Assembly: GCA_964607755.1 (NCBI GenBank)
Contig: CAZSMC010000069.1
Span: 1-21,878, forward strand
Source: CAZSMC01 sp964607755
GTDB lineage: Bacteria > Zhuqueibacterota > Zhuqueibacteria > Residuimicrobiales > Krinioviventaceae
DNA length: 21,878 bases
Direction of reading: 5' to 3'
Shown here: in pieces, positions 14,601 to 21,878 of the stretch
Numbering within the stretch: the stretch's first letter is position 1
Layout of the letters: each line of letters starts with the position of its first letter
Notes under the pieces: generated by a model
Database searches by the model: none
The model's input: the letters and a program-made list of their open reading frames with translations, nothing else
What the model was told of the DNA's origin: nothing
Position numbers and translations under genes: made by a program

Positions 14601-15935
14601 ATGAATAGACGACAAGTTTTTAAACATCTCGGCTGTGGAGCTGCCGCTGGCATGCTCGGATTTTTAGGCAGGCCTGACAAGAGTACGGCCGAAACCTATT
14701 CCAAAGCCACAAATGGTCTCCCTCCGTTAAAAATCACCAACATGAAACCGATATTGACCTGTCCGCAGGGACAGCGCCTGGTGGTTGTCAAAGTTGAGAC
14801 AAGCGAACCCGGTCTGTATGGATTGGGTTGTGCCACTTTTAATCAGCGGGCTAAAGCGGTTGCTGTGGCTGTGGAAGAGTATCTGGCTCCTTTCGCCAGG
14901 GGCCGGGATGCGGACAATATCGAGGATATTTGGCAAACCGCCTATACCAGCTCGTACTGGCGAAATGGCCCGGTGTTGAACAATGCACTCAGCGGCCTCG
15001 ATCAGGCACTGTGGGATATCAAGGGCAAACGCGCCAACATGCCTGTGTATCAGCTTCTGGGTGGAAAATGCCGATTCGCTGTGGATTGTTACGCTCATTC
15101 TCATGGCCGTGATTTTCAGGAACTGGAACAGAGCGTACGCGGGAACATGGTAAAAGGGTTTCGCCATATTCGCATCCAGTTGGGCGGATACGGCAGCGCT
15201 CATTTGTCCAAAAAACCGGATTTCAAAGATGCCGGCTTTGGTTTGTCGTCGGACGGACATATGGAGCCTTATCCCTATATAAAATCTACCCCGAAAATGT
15301 TCGAACATATCCGAAAAACATGCGGCGATGAAATTGAACTGCTGCACGATATTCATGAGCGCATCGAGCCCATCGATGCCATTAATCTGATCAAAAAACT
15401 CGAACAGTACCGTCCGTTTTTTATCGAAGATCCGTTTCCGCCGGAATCGAATGGTTATTTCGAATTATTGCGCCAGCAATCAAGTACACCCATTGCCATG
15501 GGCGAGTTGTTCAATAATCCGCACGAATGGGTTGGCCTTATTACGGGGCGCCTCATCGATTTTATCCGCGTTCACATTTCTCAGGCCGGAGGCTTGTCTG
15601 TCGCCAGAAAAATTGCTGCCCTGGGCGAATGGTTTGACGTTCGCACGGCATGGCATGGACCGGGTGATGTGTCGCCGGTCGGGCACGCAGCTAATGCGCA
15701 TCTCGACCTGGCGATTTCAAATTTCGGTATCCAGGAAAGTGTGTATTTTAATGAGGAAACACGGGAAATCTTTCCGGGAAGCCCAACGATGAAAAATGGT
15801 TACATGCACGTCAATGAAGCTCCGGGATTTGGTGTTGATATTGACGAAAAGCTGGCAAAGAAATTCCCTTTACCTGAGGACCCAGGGTACTGGCGTCCGA
15901 TTCGAAGAAGCGACGGCAGTGCTGTGCGACCTTGA
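14601..15935 (+). CDS. Tat-exported enolase-superfamily protein, mannonate dehydratase (ManD/RspA)-like
   Basis: 444 residues from ATG 14601, chosen because ACGAGG lies about 8 nt upstream; ATG 14583 is the alternative. The N-terminus MNRRQVFKHLG followed by an Ala/Gly-rich core is a twin-arginine signal. The enzyme has the enolase fold: a capping domain, then a barrel with metal ligands Asp250 (in LLHDIHER), Glu276 (FIEDPFP) and Glu302 (GELF), spaced 26 and 26 as in other members. His252 after Asp250, Arg191 in HIRIQLGGYG, and His352 with Asp356 in WHGPGDVSPVG match the ManD-type active site. Family members dehydrate D-mannonate or D-gluconate, but many homologues are inactive on these. The Tyr expected about 12 residues after the Arg is not at that place (Tyr197 is at +6). 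Substrate is therefore open. It precedes a second Tat-type enolase-superfamily gene. Confidence 0.85.
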   Translation: MNRRQVFKHLGCGAAAGMLGFLGRPDKSTAETYSKATNGLPPLKITNMKPILTCPQGQRLVVVKVETSEPGLYGLGCATFNQRAKAVAVAVEEYLAPFARGRDADNIEDIWQTAYTSSYWRNGPVLNNALSGLDQALWDIKGKRANMPVYQLLGGKCRFAVDCYAHSHGRDFQELEQSVRGNMVKGFRHIRIQLGGYGSAHLSKKPDFKDAGFGLSSDGHMEPYPYIKSTPKMFEHIRKTCGDEIELLHDIHERIEPIDAINLIKKLEQYRPFFIEDPFPPESNGYFELLRQQSSTPIAMGELFNNPHEWVGLITGRLIDFIRVHISQAGGLSVARKIAALGEWFDVRTAWHGPGDVSPVGHAANAHLDLAISNFGIQESVYFNEETREIFPGSPTMKNGYMHVNEAPGFGVDIDEKLAKKFPLPEDPGYWRPIRRSDGSAVRP

Positions 15936-16011
15936 GAGAAATATGATTATCGATCCCTGATCTGATCTTATTTCAAGGAAATTAAATAATTATAATTAAA
16001 GGAGTAAAAAT

Positions 16012-17391
16012 ATGTTAAACCGACGTGATATGTTAAAGAGTTTAGGACTTGGCGCAGCCACAGCAGCCGCAGGTGTTGGCGGTTTTGCGTCACAAGCTGA
16101 CGCTGAAGAAGTAAAAAGCCGGGTCAACACCAATTCCCAGCCAACAGATTTGAAAATTACCGATCTCCGCGTTGTCAGAATGGGTCCGGATTGGCGGCGC
16201 TATGTCATCCGAATTGACACCAACCAGGGCCTTTCCGGTTACGGTGAAGTGCGTGACGGCGCAAGTCCCACCTATGCGCTGATGCTGAAGAGCAGAATTC
16301 TGGGTGAGAATCCGTGTAACGTGGATAAAATATTCCGCAAGTTGAAACAGTTTGGTCATCATGCGCGTCAGGCCGGTGGCGTGGTGTCGATTGAGATGGC
16401 GTGCTGGGATTTGGCCGGCAAAGCCTGGGGCGTGCCCTGCTGGCAAATGCTCGGGGGTCAATTCAGAGATAAAATCCGGGTGTACACCGACACACCTTCT
16501 CTTAGCAATCCCGAAGAAATGGGTAAAAAATTAAAAGAGCGAATGGACCTGGGATACACTTTTTTGAAAATGGATATTGGTATCCGATTACTCAGGGATA
16601 TTCCCGGTACTGTTACCGCTCCTGAAGGCATGACGCGAACCAGCCAAATTAAACATCCGTTTACCGGAATCCGGATTACAGACAAAGGACTTAAAGTCCT
16701 GCAGGAGTATTGCGCCACGATCCGGGATATTGTGGGCTGGGAAATCCCGATCGCTACGGATCACTTTGGTCATTTTATCCTTAAAGATTGCATAAAAATT
16801 GCCCAGGCGCTCGATCAATTCAATCTGGCCTGGTACGAGGATATGGTGCCGTGGGAATATACGGATCAATACGTTCGATTGAGCCGTTCTTGCAAAACGC
16901 CCATCCTGACAGGCGAGGATATTTATCTAAAAGAAGGATTTATGGACTTGTTTGAGAAAAAGGCGATTTCAATCTGTCATCCGGATTTGGCAACCTCTGG
17001 TGGTTTGCTGGAAACCAAGAAAATCGGGGATATCGCCATGGAGCACGGCATTTCTATGGCGCTGCACATGGCGGGAAGTCCGGTTACGCTTTATTCTACT
17101 GTGCATTGTGCTGCTGCTACTGAGAATTTTCTCGTCATGGAGCATCATAATGTTGATGATGACTGGTACGACAATTTGGTCACTGGTGTGGAAAAACCGA
17201 TCGTCCAAGACGGCTATATCAACGTCCCGAACAGTCCCGGTCTGGGCATAGAATTGAATGAAACAGAAATAAAAAAGCACCTCGAGGATGATGAAAAATA
17301 TTTTGCCCCAACTCTGGAATGGAATGATGAAAGATCATGGGACAGACTGTGGAGCCGGTTACAGAGAAAGAGAAACCTGCCACGTGCATGA
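16012..17391 (+). CDS. Tat-exported enolase-superfamily protein, mandelate racemase-like dehydratase
   Basis: 459 residues. A good ribosome-binding site (AAAGGAG) precedes the ATG. The signal MLNRRDMLKSLG, an Ala/Gly-rich core and ASQADAEE is a clear Tat peptide. Residues of about 45-150 are the capping domain and the rest the barrel. Metal ligands are Asp250 (ATDHFG), Glu276 (YEDMVPW) and Glu302 (TGEDIY). The general-base dyad is Asp325 (HPDLATSGG) and His352 (LHMAG). The five spacings (26, 26, 23, 27) are the same as in mandelate racemase. The second barrel strand reads LKMDIG, Lys186-x-Asp188, instead of the Lys-x-Lys of mandelate racemase. About 35 extra residues lie between it and Asp250. 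A syn- or anti-elimination of water from a sugar acid, using His352, is likely; racemase activity is less so. Substrate unknown. Confidence 0.87.
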   Translation: MLNRRDMLKSLGLGAATAAAGVGGFASQADAEEVKSRVNTNSQPTDLKITDLRVVRMGPDWRRYVIRIDTNQGLSGYGEVRDGASPTYALMLKSRILGENPCNVDKIFRKLKQFGHHARQAGGVVSIEMACWDLAGKAWGVPCWQMLGGQFRDKIRVYTDTPSLSNPEEMGKKLKERMDLGYTFLKMDIGIRLLRDIPGTVTAPEGMTRTSQIKHPFTGIRITDKGLKVLQEYCATIRDIVGWEIPIATDHFGHFILKDCIKIAQALDQFNLAWYEDMVPWEYTDQYVRLSRSCKTPILTGEDIYLKEGFMDLFEKKAISICHPDLATSGGLLETKKIGDIAMEHGISMALHMAGSPVTLYSTVHCAAATENFLVMEHHNVDDDWYDNLVTGVEKPIVQDGYINVPNSPGLGIELNETEIKKHLEDDEKYFAPTLEWNDERSWDRLWSRLQRKRNLPRA

Positions 17392-17442
17392 ATCACGCAC
17401 AGAATAGAATTCGATATTTGACCTGGCATTGCTTAGATAGCC

Positions 17443-17472
17443 ACCGATTTACACAGATTTTCACTGATGTTT
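17443..17472 (+). repeat. Three near-identical 10-bp units in the spacer
   Basis: Three consecutive 10-mers have GAT at exactly 10-bp steps (17446, 17456, 17466): ACCGATTTAC, ACAGATTTTC, ACTGATGTTT. The unit consensus is about ACnGATTTTC. The rest of the 255-bp spacer (17392-17646) shows no gene and no clear hairpin. Confidence 0.5.
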
Positions 17473-17636
17473 ACTTTTTGCTATCGAGATAAATCTAAAG
17501 GAATTCGGAATAAAATCATGTTTTCAAACCGTGTTGATTCGAATTAATCAGTGGCTTAAAAAAAGTGTTCAGTAATGAAAATTTGACAAGAGTTATGACA
17601 ACATGACCTATTCTAAATTATATTTATAAATCAAAT

Positions 17637-17641
17637 GGAGG
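17637..17641 (+). promoter_or_regulatory. Ribosome-binding site that sets the 17647 start
   Basis: GGAGG lies 5 nt before the ATG at 17647. The in-frame ATG at 17635 overlaps the site and would only add MEEK ahead of the signal peptide. Confidence 0.7.
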
Positions 17642-17646
17642 AAAAA

Positions 17647-18585
17647 ATGCATAACAAAAACATTATTTTCAGTTTAATAATTTTAATGATATTCACCATA
17701 ACTGTTCATATTGTTTTGGCCCAGGTGGGTGTTTTTTCAAAAAAAGAAATCTTAAAATACACACCGGAATGGGATGGTGAACGGTTTGACGATGGCCGGC
17801 CAAAAGTATCGGATGATATTTTAGAGCGAATGAAAAAAGTAGCCATCGAAGAAGCGTGGGCTGTTTGCCGGCGACATGGTTTTACACATCAGTACGAAGG
17901 TGACTGGGTGCTCACCCAGGAGGATCACGTGCTGGTCGGGCGCGCGGTTACGGCTTATTTTCATCCTATCAGACCGGACGTGAACAACGTGATTGACGAA
18001 CAGGGCGAAAAAGACGGCCGTATCGGCGCGCAAAATTCCTGGATTATTGATACGCTTGTGGAAGGCGATGTCATTGTTGTCGATTTGATGGGCAAAGTGG
18101 TGGACGGTACCTATCTCGGCGACAATCTGGCAAATTCCATCTGGGTAAAAACCGGCGGTACTGGCGTGGTAATTGACGGTGGCGCCCGTGATATTGAAGG
18201 TGTTCTGGAAATACCTGATTTTCCTATTTTCAATCGCGGCTGGCATCCGTCGTATTTAAAAGATGTGATGCTGATGGGCATCAATTCACCCATTCGCATA
18301 GGGCACGCTGCAGTGATGCCAGGCGATGTCGTTTTAGGTAAAAAAGAAGGTGTTATTTTTATTCCGGCGCATCTTGCCGAGGAGGTCGTGCAGAGTTCAG
18401 AAATTATCCGTTTACGGGATCAGTTCGGCCATCAACGCCTGCGGGAAGGCAAATATACGCCCGGTCAAATTGACAGCAAATGGAGCGAAGAGATTGAAAA
18501 AGATTTTCAGCAATGGTTAAAGAAACGAGATAAAGAACTGACACCTTATCAGCGTGAAAAATTGCTCAAAGGCAGAACGTGGTAA
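17647..18585 (+). CDS. Exported RraA-family protein (HMG/CHA aldolase-like)
   Basis: 312 residues from ATG 17647. The N-terminus MHNKN plus a hydrophobic core and VLAQ is a Sec-type signal peptide, unusual for this family. The body follows the RraA / 4-hydroxy-4-methyl-2-oxoglutarate aldolase fold: EGDVIVVDLMGKVVDGTYLGDNLANSI (about residues 139-165), then VVIDGGARDIEGV with Arg181 and Asp182 as the family's metal/substrate residues, then MPGDVVLGKKEGVIFIP. Residues beyond about 245 form a charged helical tail. Family members cleave pyruvate-containing aldol products, or in RraA itself bind RNase E. A retained Arg-Asp pair plus sugar-acid dehydratases next door favours an aldolase. The substrate is inferred, not shown. 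It closes the sugar-acid block. Confidence 0.87.
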   Translation: MHNKNIIFSLIILMIFTITVHIVLAQVGVFSKKEILKYTPEWDGERFDDGRPKVSDDILERMKKVAIEEAWAVCRRHGFTHQYEGDWVLTQEDHVLVGRAVTAYFHPIRPDVNNVIDEQGEKDGRIGAQNSWIIDTLVEGDVIVVDLMGKVVDGTYLGDNLANSIWVKTGGTGVVIDGGARDIEGVLEIPDFPIFNRGWHPSYLKDVMLMGINSPIRIGHAAVMPGDVVLGKKEGVIFIPAHLAEEVVQSSEIIRLRDQFGHQRLREGKYTPGQIDSKWSEEIEKDFQQWLKKRDKELTPYQREKLLKGRTW

Positions 18586-18619
18586 ATCCCCATAACTCCG
18601 GCTTTTTTTCAGAGGGGCA

Positions 18620-18706
18620 ATGTTTCGGCTTTTATGCGTCATTATTATGAGTCTTGATGCCATCGCTCAACCGGGCGGTGGTATCAAGATAATTTTCCAT
18701 CTGTAG
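18620..18706 (+). CDS. Tiny ORF resembling a signal-peptide remnant (28 aa)
   Basis: AGAGGGG is followed closely by ATG at 18620 and a 28-residue frame: MFRLLCVIIMSLDAIAQPGGG, then seven more residues and TAG. The start looks like an exported protein's N-terminus. It may be a remnant of a lost gene or chance. Nothing in the other frames extends it convincingly. Confidence 0.25.
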   Translation: MFRLLCVIIMSLDAIAQPGGGIKIIFHL

Positions 18707-18777
18707 TAAGTGGTTTAGAAATATATTATCCTGGCTTTTTCGAAATCTATTAAAAAGTATAAATAAAAGGATTTCAC

Positions 18778-21700
18778 ATGCACGACAACATCACGGTACT
18801 GGTGGTCGGTGAGCAACCGGATCCATTATTTACCACATCCCGTTTTGTCAAGAGGGAACGCTTGAATGTTCTGCAGGCAGAATCTGGTCAAGAGTGTTTG
18901 ACAAAAGCGGCAGAATCTCAACCAGATCTCATTGTGCTAGCCAGTAACCTTCCTGGCATGGATACATTTGATGTGTGCCGCCACTTGCAGCAAAACGCTG
19001 AGGTAAAATCCGTTCTGCTTCTGGTATCGGATAAAAAATTATCTCAACAGGCAAAAGCTCGAGTACTGGCAGCAGGGGCTGACGGCTATATAACGCGTCC
19101 GGTATCCGGGGAAAATTTTCTTCCGTGGCTGGAGGCGGTAAGACGTGTTCGGCACATCCAAAATGAATTAACAGATCGCCAACAGGAACCGGAAAGTGCA
19201 GAATCGCAATTAGCATGGGGGAACATCTTTGAAGCCATTGGTCATCCGGCTGTTATTTTAGACACTGAGCACACCATATTAAAGACGAATCAGGCCGCCT
19301 CGGAGGTCGCACAAAAACCCCGTAACAATTTGATTGGGAAGAAATGTTATGAGGTTTTTCACTATACAAATAATCCCCCCGCCGGCTGTCCGCTCAATAA
19401 AATAAAGGAATCCGGCCAACTGGAAAGTGAAGATATGGAGATGGAAGCAGCCGGACGAACTTTTCTGGTTTCGTGTACACACATTTTTTCAAAAGAGAAG
19501 AAACTCGACAAAATTATCCACATTGCCACTGATATCACAGAACGCAAAGAAATGGAACAGGCGTTAAAAGAGAGCGAGGAACGGTTCAAGAATCTTTTTG
19601 GAAACCTGACTATAGGTTTGTACCAGACACGTCCCGATGGCAAAATACTCATGGCCAATCCCGCTCTTGTTAAAATGCTGGGTTTTTCGTCGTTCGAAGA
19701 ACTGGCGGAAAGAAATCTTGAAGAGAGCGGCTATGAACCAGAGTATCCCCGCGAAACGTTCAAGGAAAAAATACTCAAAGACGGTGAAATTGTGGGGCTG
19801 GAATCTGCCTGGAAACGCAAAGATGGCAGCACCCTTTTTGTGCGCGAAAGTGCCAGAATTGTCAAAGATGCAAATGATAACGTATTGTACTATGAGGGCA
19901 CTGTAGAAGATATCACCAAGCGCAAATTAGCAGAGGAAGCTTTACGTGAGAATGAACGGTTTTTAAATGCCATTTTTCAGAGTATCCAGGACGGGATCAG
20001 TGTCCTTGATACCGGCCTGACGATCAAGTATGTCAATCAAACGATGGATAAATGGTATGCCATCAATAAGCCATTGACAGGGAAAAAGTGTTTTCAGGTT
20101 TATCATAATCGAGAACGACCATGCGATCCATGTCCAACAATTCGTTGTATCAAATCCAGAAAAACGGAACGGAATATTGTGTCAGGACTGCCTGGTAGTG
20201 CTGTGGAATGGATTGAACTGTTTAGTTATCCTATTAATGATGAAAAATCGCAAGTCACCGGTGTTGTAGAATTTGTCAGGAATATTACCGAGCAAAAGCA
20301 AGCAGAAGAAGCGCTGCGGGATAGCGAAGCTAAGTACCGGCAATTAATCGAACAGTCTGAAGATGCAATTTATCTGCTTTATAAAAATCGGTTTGAGATT
20401 GTGAACAAAAAGTTTTGCAGCATGTTCAAAACAACTCCCGCCGAGGTGGCTGATCCTAACTTTAACTTTATGGATTTTGTGGCAGACGAAAGCAAAGCAC
20501 TTATTCAGGAACGACAAAAAAAGCAGGCCCAGGGAAAAGAACTTGAGCCAACGTACGAATTCACAGCCATAACCTCGGACGGACAAGAAATTAATGTTGA
20601 AGCCTCGGTTGCGTACATTTTTTATAAAGAAGGTCAAGCTGTTCAGGGCATTTTGCGGGATGTAACGGAACGTAAATTGTTGGAAGAGCAACTTCGGCAA
20701 TCGCAAAAAATGCAGGCAATCGGGCAACTCGCCGGTGGTATAGCTCATGATTTTAATAATTTGCTCACTGTCATCAACGGGCACAGTGAAATGCTGCTCG
20801 CCAATATGGACCGTACCGATCCATTGTTTGAAAAAATAACTCAAATAAAAAGAGCCGGGCAACGCGCGGCTTCGCTCACAGGACAGTTACTGGCGTTCAG
20901 CCGGAAACAGATTTTGCAACCCGAAATTATTAATTTAAACGACTTGATTGCGAGGATGGAGAAATTACTGCGCCGGTTGATTGGTGAAGATATCGAGTTG
21001 GAAACATTTTACCAGGATGAGGTCGCAAATGTAGAAGCAGACCCCGGTCAGATCGAACAGATTATTATGAATTTGGCGGTCAATGCCAGGGATGCGATGC
21101 CTTACGGCGGATGTTTGACTCTCGAAACACAAAATGTATACCTCGATGAAAATTATGTTAAAAAGCATGAGGGAGCTCAGACCGGTTATCATGTTCTTTT
21201 GTCTATCACTGATAATGGAGTCGGTATGGATTGCGAAATCCAGGAGCGTATTTTTGATCCGTTTTTCACCACAAAATCTACCGGCGAAGGCACTGGCCTG
21301 GGTTTGTCAACCGTTTATGGAATTGTCAAGCAAAGCGGGGGAGACATCCGGGTGTACAGCGAGCCTGACAAGGGAACAAGTTTTAAAATTTATTTGCCAG
21401 CGACTGAAAAACCAAAAGAGATCTCGGGAGAAAAGAAAGAATATCATGAAAAACTAGTTGGCGATGAAACCATTTTAGTTGCCGAGGATGAAGAGGCGGT
21501 GCTTGATCTGGTCGAAATGTCTTTGAAAGAATTGGGTTACAAAATTATCACAGCACGGGATGGTGTGCAGGCCATCGAAAAAGCAAAAGAATATGGAGAA
21601 AAGATTCATTTATTGCTCAGCGATGTGGTAATGCCGAATATGTCCGGAAAAGAGTTATCCGAAAAAATACGGCATTTCCATCCGGAAGCGGCGGTGTGCT

Positions 21701-21831
21701 TTATGTCCGGCTATACAGATAATGCCATGGTGCATCACGGCATCCTCGATGCGAACATAAATTTTATCCAAAAACCCTTTGCCCCGAAAAAACTCGCCAA
21801 ATTGATAAGAAAGATTTTGGATGAAAAATAA
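18778..21831 (+). CDS. Hybrid sensor histidine kinase: pseudoreceiver, 4 PAS, HisKA, HATPase, receiver
   Basis: 1017 residues, with no membrane segment, so probably a cytoplasmic sensor. Residues 1-125 are a receiver fold without function: Gly11/Glu12 replace the acidic pair, Ala55 replaces the phospho-acceptor, Arg107 replaces the Lys. Four PAS domains follow at about 146-257, 262-385, 388-508 and 512-640, the last three starting with ALK/ALR and most ending in an IT(E/K) linker. PAS1 has Cys190 and Cys204; PAS3 has Cys438, Cys449, Cys452 and Cys457. The transmitter has His657 in GGIAHDFNN, the N-box NLAVNARDAM (about 765-774), DNGVGMD, FDPFFTTK and GTGLGLSTVYG. The C-terminal receiver is intact: Glu903/Asp904, Asp949 in LLSDVVMPN, Ser in MSGYTD, Lys999 in IQKPF. 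No cognate response regulator lies in the window. Confidence 0.95.
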   Translation: MHDNITVLVVGEQPDPLFTTSRFVKRERLNVLQAESGQECLTKAAESQPDLIVLASNLPGMDTFDVCRHLQQNAEVKSVLLLVSDKKLSQQAKARVLAAGADGYITRPVSGENFLPWLEAVRRVRHIQNELTDRQQEPESAESQLAWGNIFEAIGHPAVILDTEHTILKTNQAASEVAQKPRNNLIGKKCYEVFHYTNNPPAGCPLNKIKESGQLESEDMEMEAAGRTFLVSCTHIFSKEKKLDKIIHIATDITERKEMEQALKESEERFKNLFGNLTIGLYQTRPDGKILMANPALVKMLGFSSFEELAERNLEESGYEPEYPRETFKEKILKDGEIVGLESAWKRKDGSTLFVRESARIVKDANDNVLYYEGTVEDITKRKLAEEALRENERFLNAIFQSIQDGISVLDTGLTIKYVNQTMDKWYAINKPLTGKKCFQVYHNRERPCDPCPTIRCIKSRKTERNIVSGLPGSAVEWIELFSYPINDEKSQVTGVVEFVRNITEQKQAEEALRDSEAKYRQLIEQSEDAIYLLYKNRFEIVNKKFCSMFKTTPAEVADPNFNFMDFVADESKALIQERQKKQAQGKELEPTYEFTAITSDGQEINVEASVAYIFYKEGQAVQGILRDVTERKLLEEQLRQSQKMQAIGQLAGGIAHDFNNLLTVINGHSEMLLANMDRTDPLFEKITQIKRAGQRAASLTGQLLAFSRKQILQPEIINLNDLIARMEKLLRRLIGEDIELETFYQDEVANVEADPGQIEQIIMNLAVNARDAMPYGGCLTLETQNVYLDENYVKKHEGAQTGYHVLLSITDNGVGMDCEIQERIFDPFFTTKSTGEGTGLGLSTVYGIVKQSGGDIRVYSEPDKGTSFKIYLPATEKPKEISGEKKEYHEKLVGDETILVAEDEEAVLDLVEMSLKELGYKIITARDGVQAIEKAKEYGEKIHLLLSDVVMPNMSGKELSEKIRHFHPEAAVCFMSGYTDNAMVHHGILDANINFIQKPFAPKKLAKLIRKILDEK

Positions 21832-21878
21832 TGGTTATTTTGAATAATGACACCTGACATAATTTGAACTGATGCTGT

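Noticed and set aside
14727..15356. Minus-strand ORF of 209 codons inside the ManD-like gene
   Set aside because: The plus-strand frame contains the complete enolase-superfamily ligand set, and the antisense frame has no motif.
18590..18620. T-run after the aldolase gene, considered as an intrinsic terminator
   Set aside because: The T-run follows CCGG, but there is no matching left arm for a stable stem next to it.

Overview
The window looks like a scaffold from a Gram-negative bacterium, probably an uncultured member of the FCB assemblage (Calditrichota/KSB1-like). This is inference. It rests on a secreted protein built from InlB-type B-repeats, a receiver/PPDK_N fusion, exported proteins with a cohesin-like domain, Tat-exported enolase-superfamily enzymes and one TAnnTTTG-type promoter candidate. 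A run of exactly 100 N (1769-1868) marks an assembly gap. I see no rRNA, tRNA, CRISPR array or complete insertion sequence. Every convincing gene except the first is on the + strand.

Region 1 (1-2479, minus strand): a large secreted protein with a signal peptide, an N-terminal domain and at least nine divergent InlB-type B-repeats. Its 3' end lies beyond the window and the gap falls inside it. Region 2 (2480-5340): an AT-rich spacer with a palindrome and a promoter candidate, a DUF2809 membrane protein, a decayed cyclase-family fragment, and two exported proteins of unknown function. The second of these carries a cohesin-like domain.

Region 3 (5527-12581) is a nitrogen/ammonia block: AsnA (ammonia-dependent asparagine synthetase), a GdhA-type glutamate dehydrogenase, a 1006-residue protein with two receiver-like domains fused to a PEP-synthase-type ATP-grasp domain, a 65-residue zinc-ribbon-like protein, and a second Glu/Leu/Phe/Val dehydrogenase. 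The last three genes overlap each other and are probably translationally coupled. The fusion protein lacks the phospho-His swivel domain and the PEP-binding barrel of real PEP synthases, so it is more likely a regulator or a nucleotide/pyruvate-responsive kinase-like protein than a gluconeogenic enzyme.

Region 4 (12638-18585) looks like a sugar/sugar-acid block: a FucU-type mutarotase, an enlarged BASS-family carrier, two enolase-superfamily enzymes with twin-arginine signals, and an RraA-like aldolase-family protein with a Sec-type signal. Together they suggest sugar-acid dehydration and retro-aldol cleavage outside the cytoplasm, with carboxylate uptake by the BASS carrier. The layout is seen in the sequence; the pathway and compartment are inferred.

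Region 5 (18778-21831): a 1017-residue hybrid histidine kinase with a degenerate N-terminal receiver, four PAS domains (two with Cys motifs), a HisKA/HATPase core and an intact C-terminal receiver.
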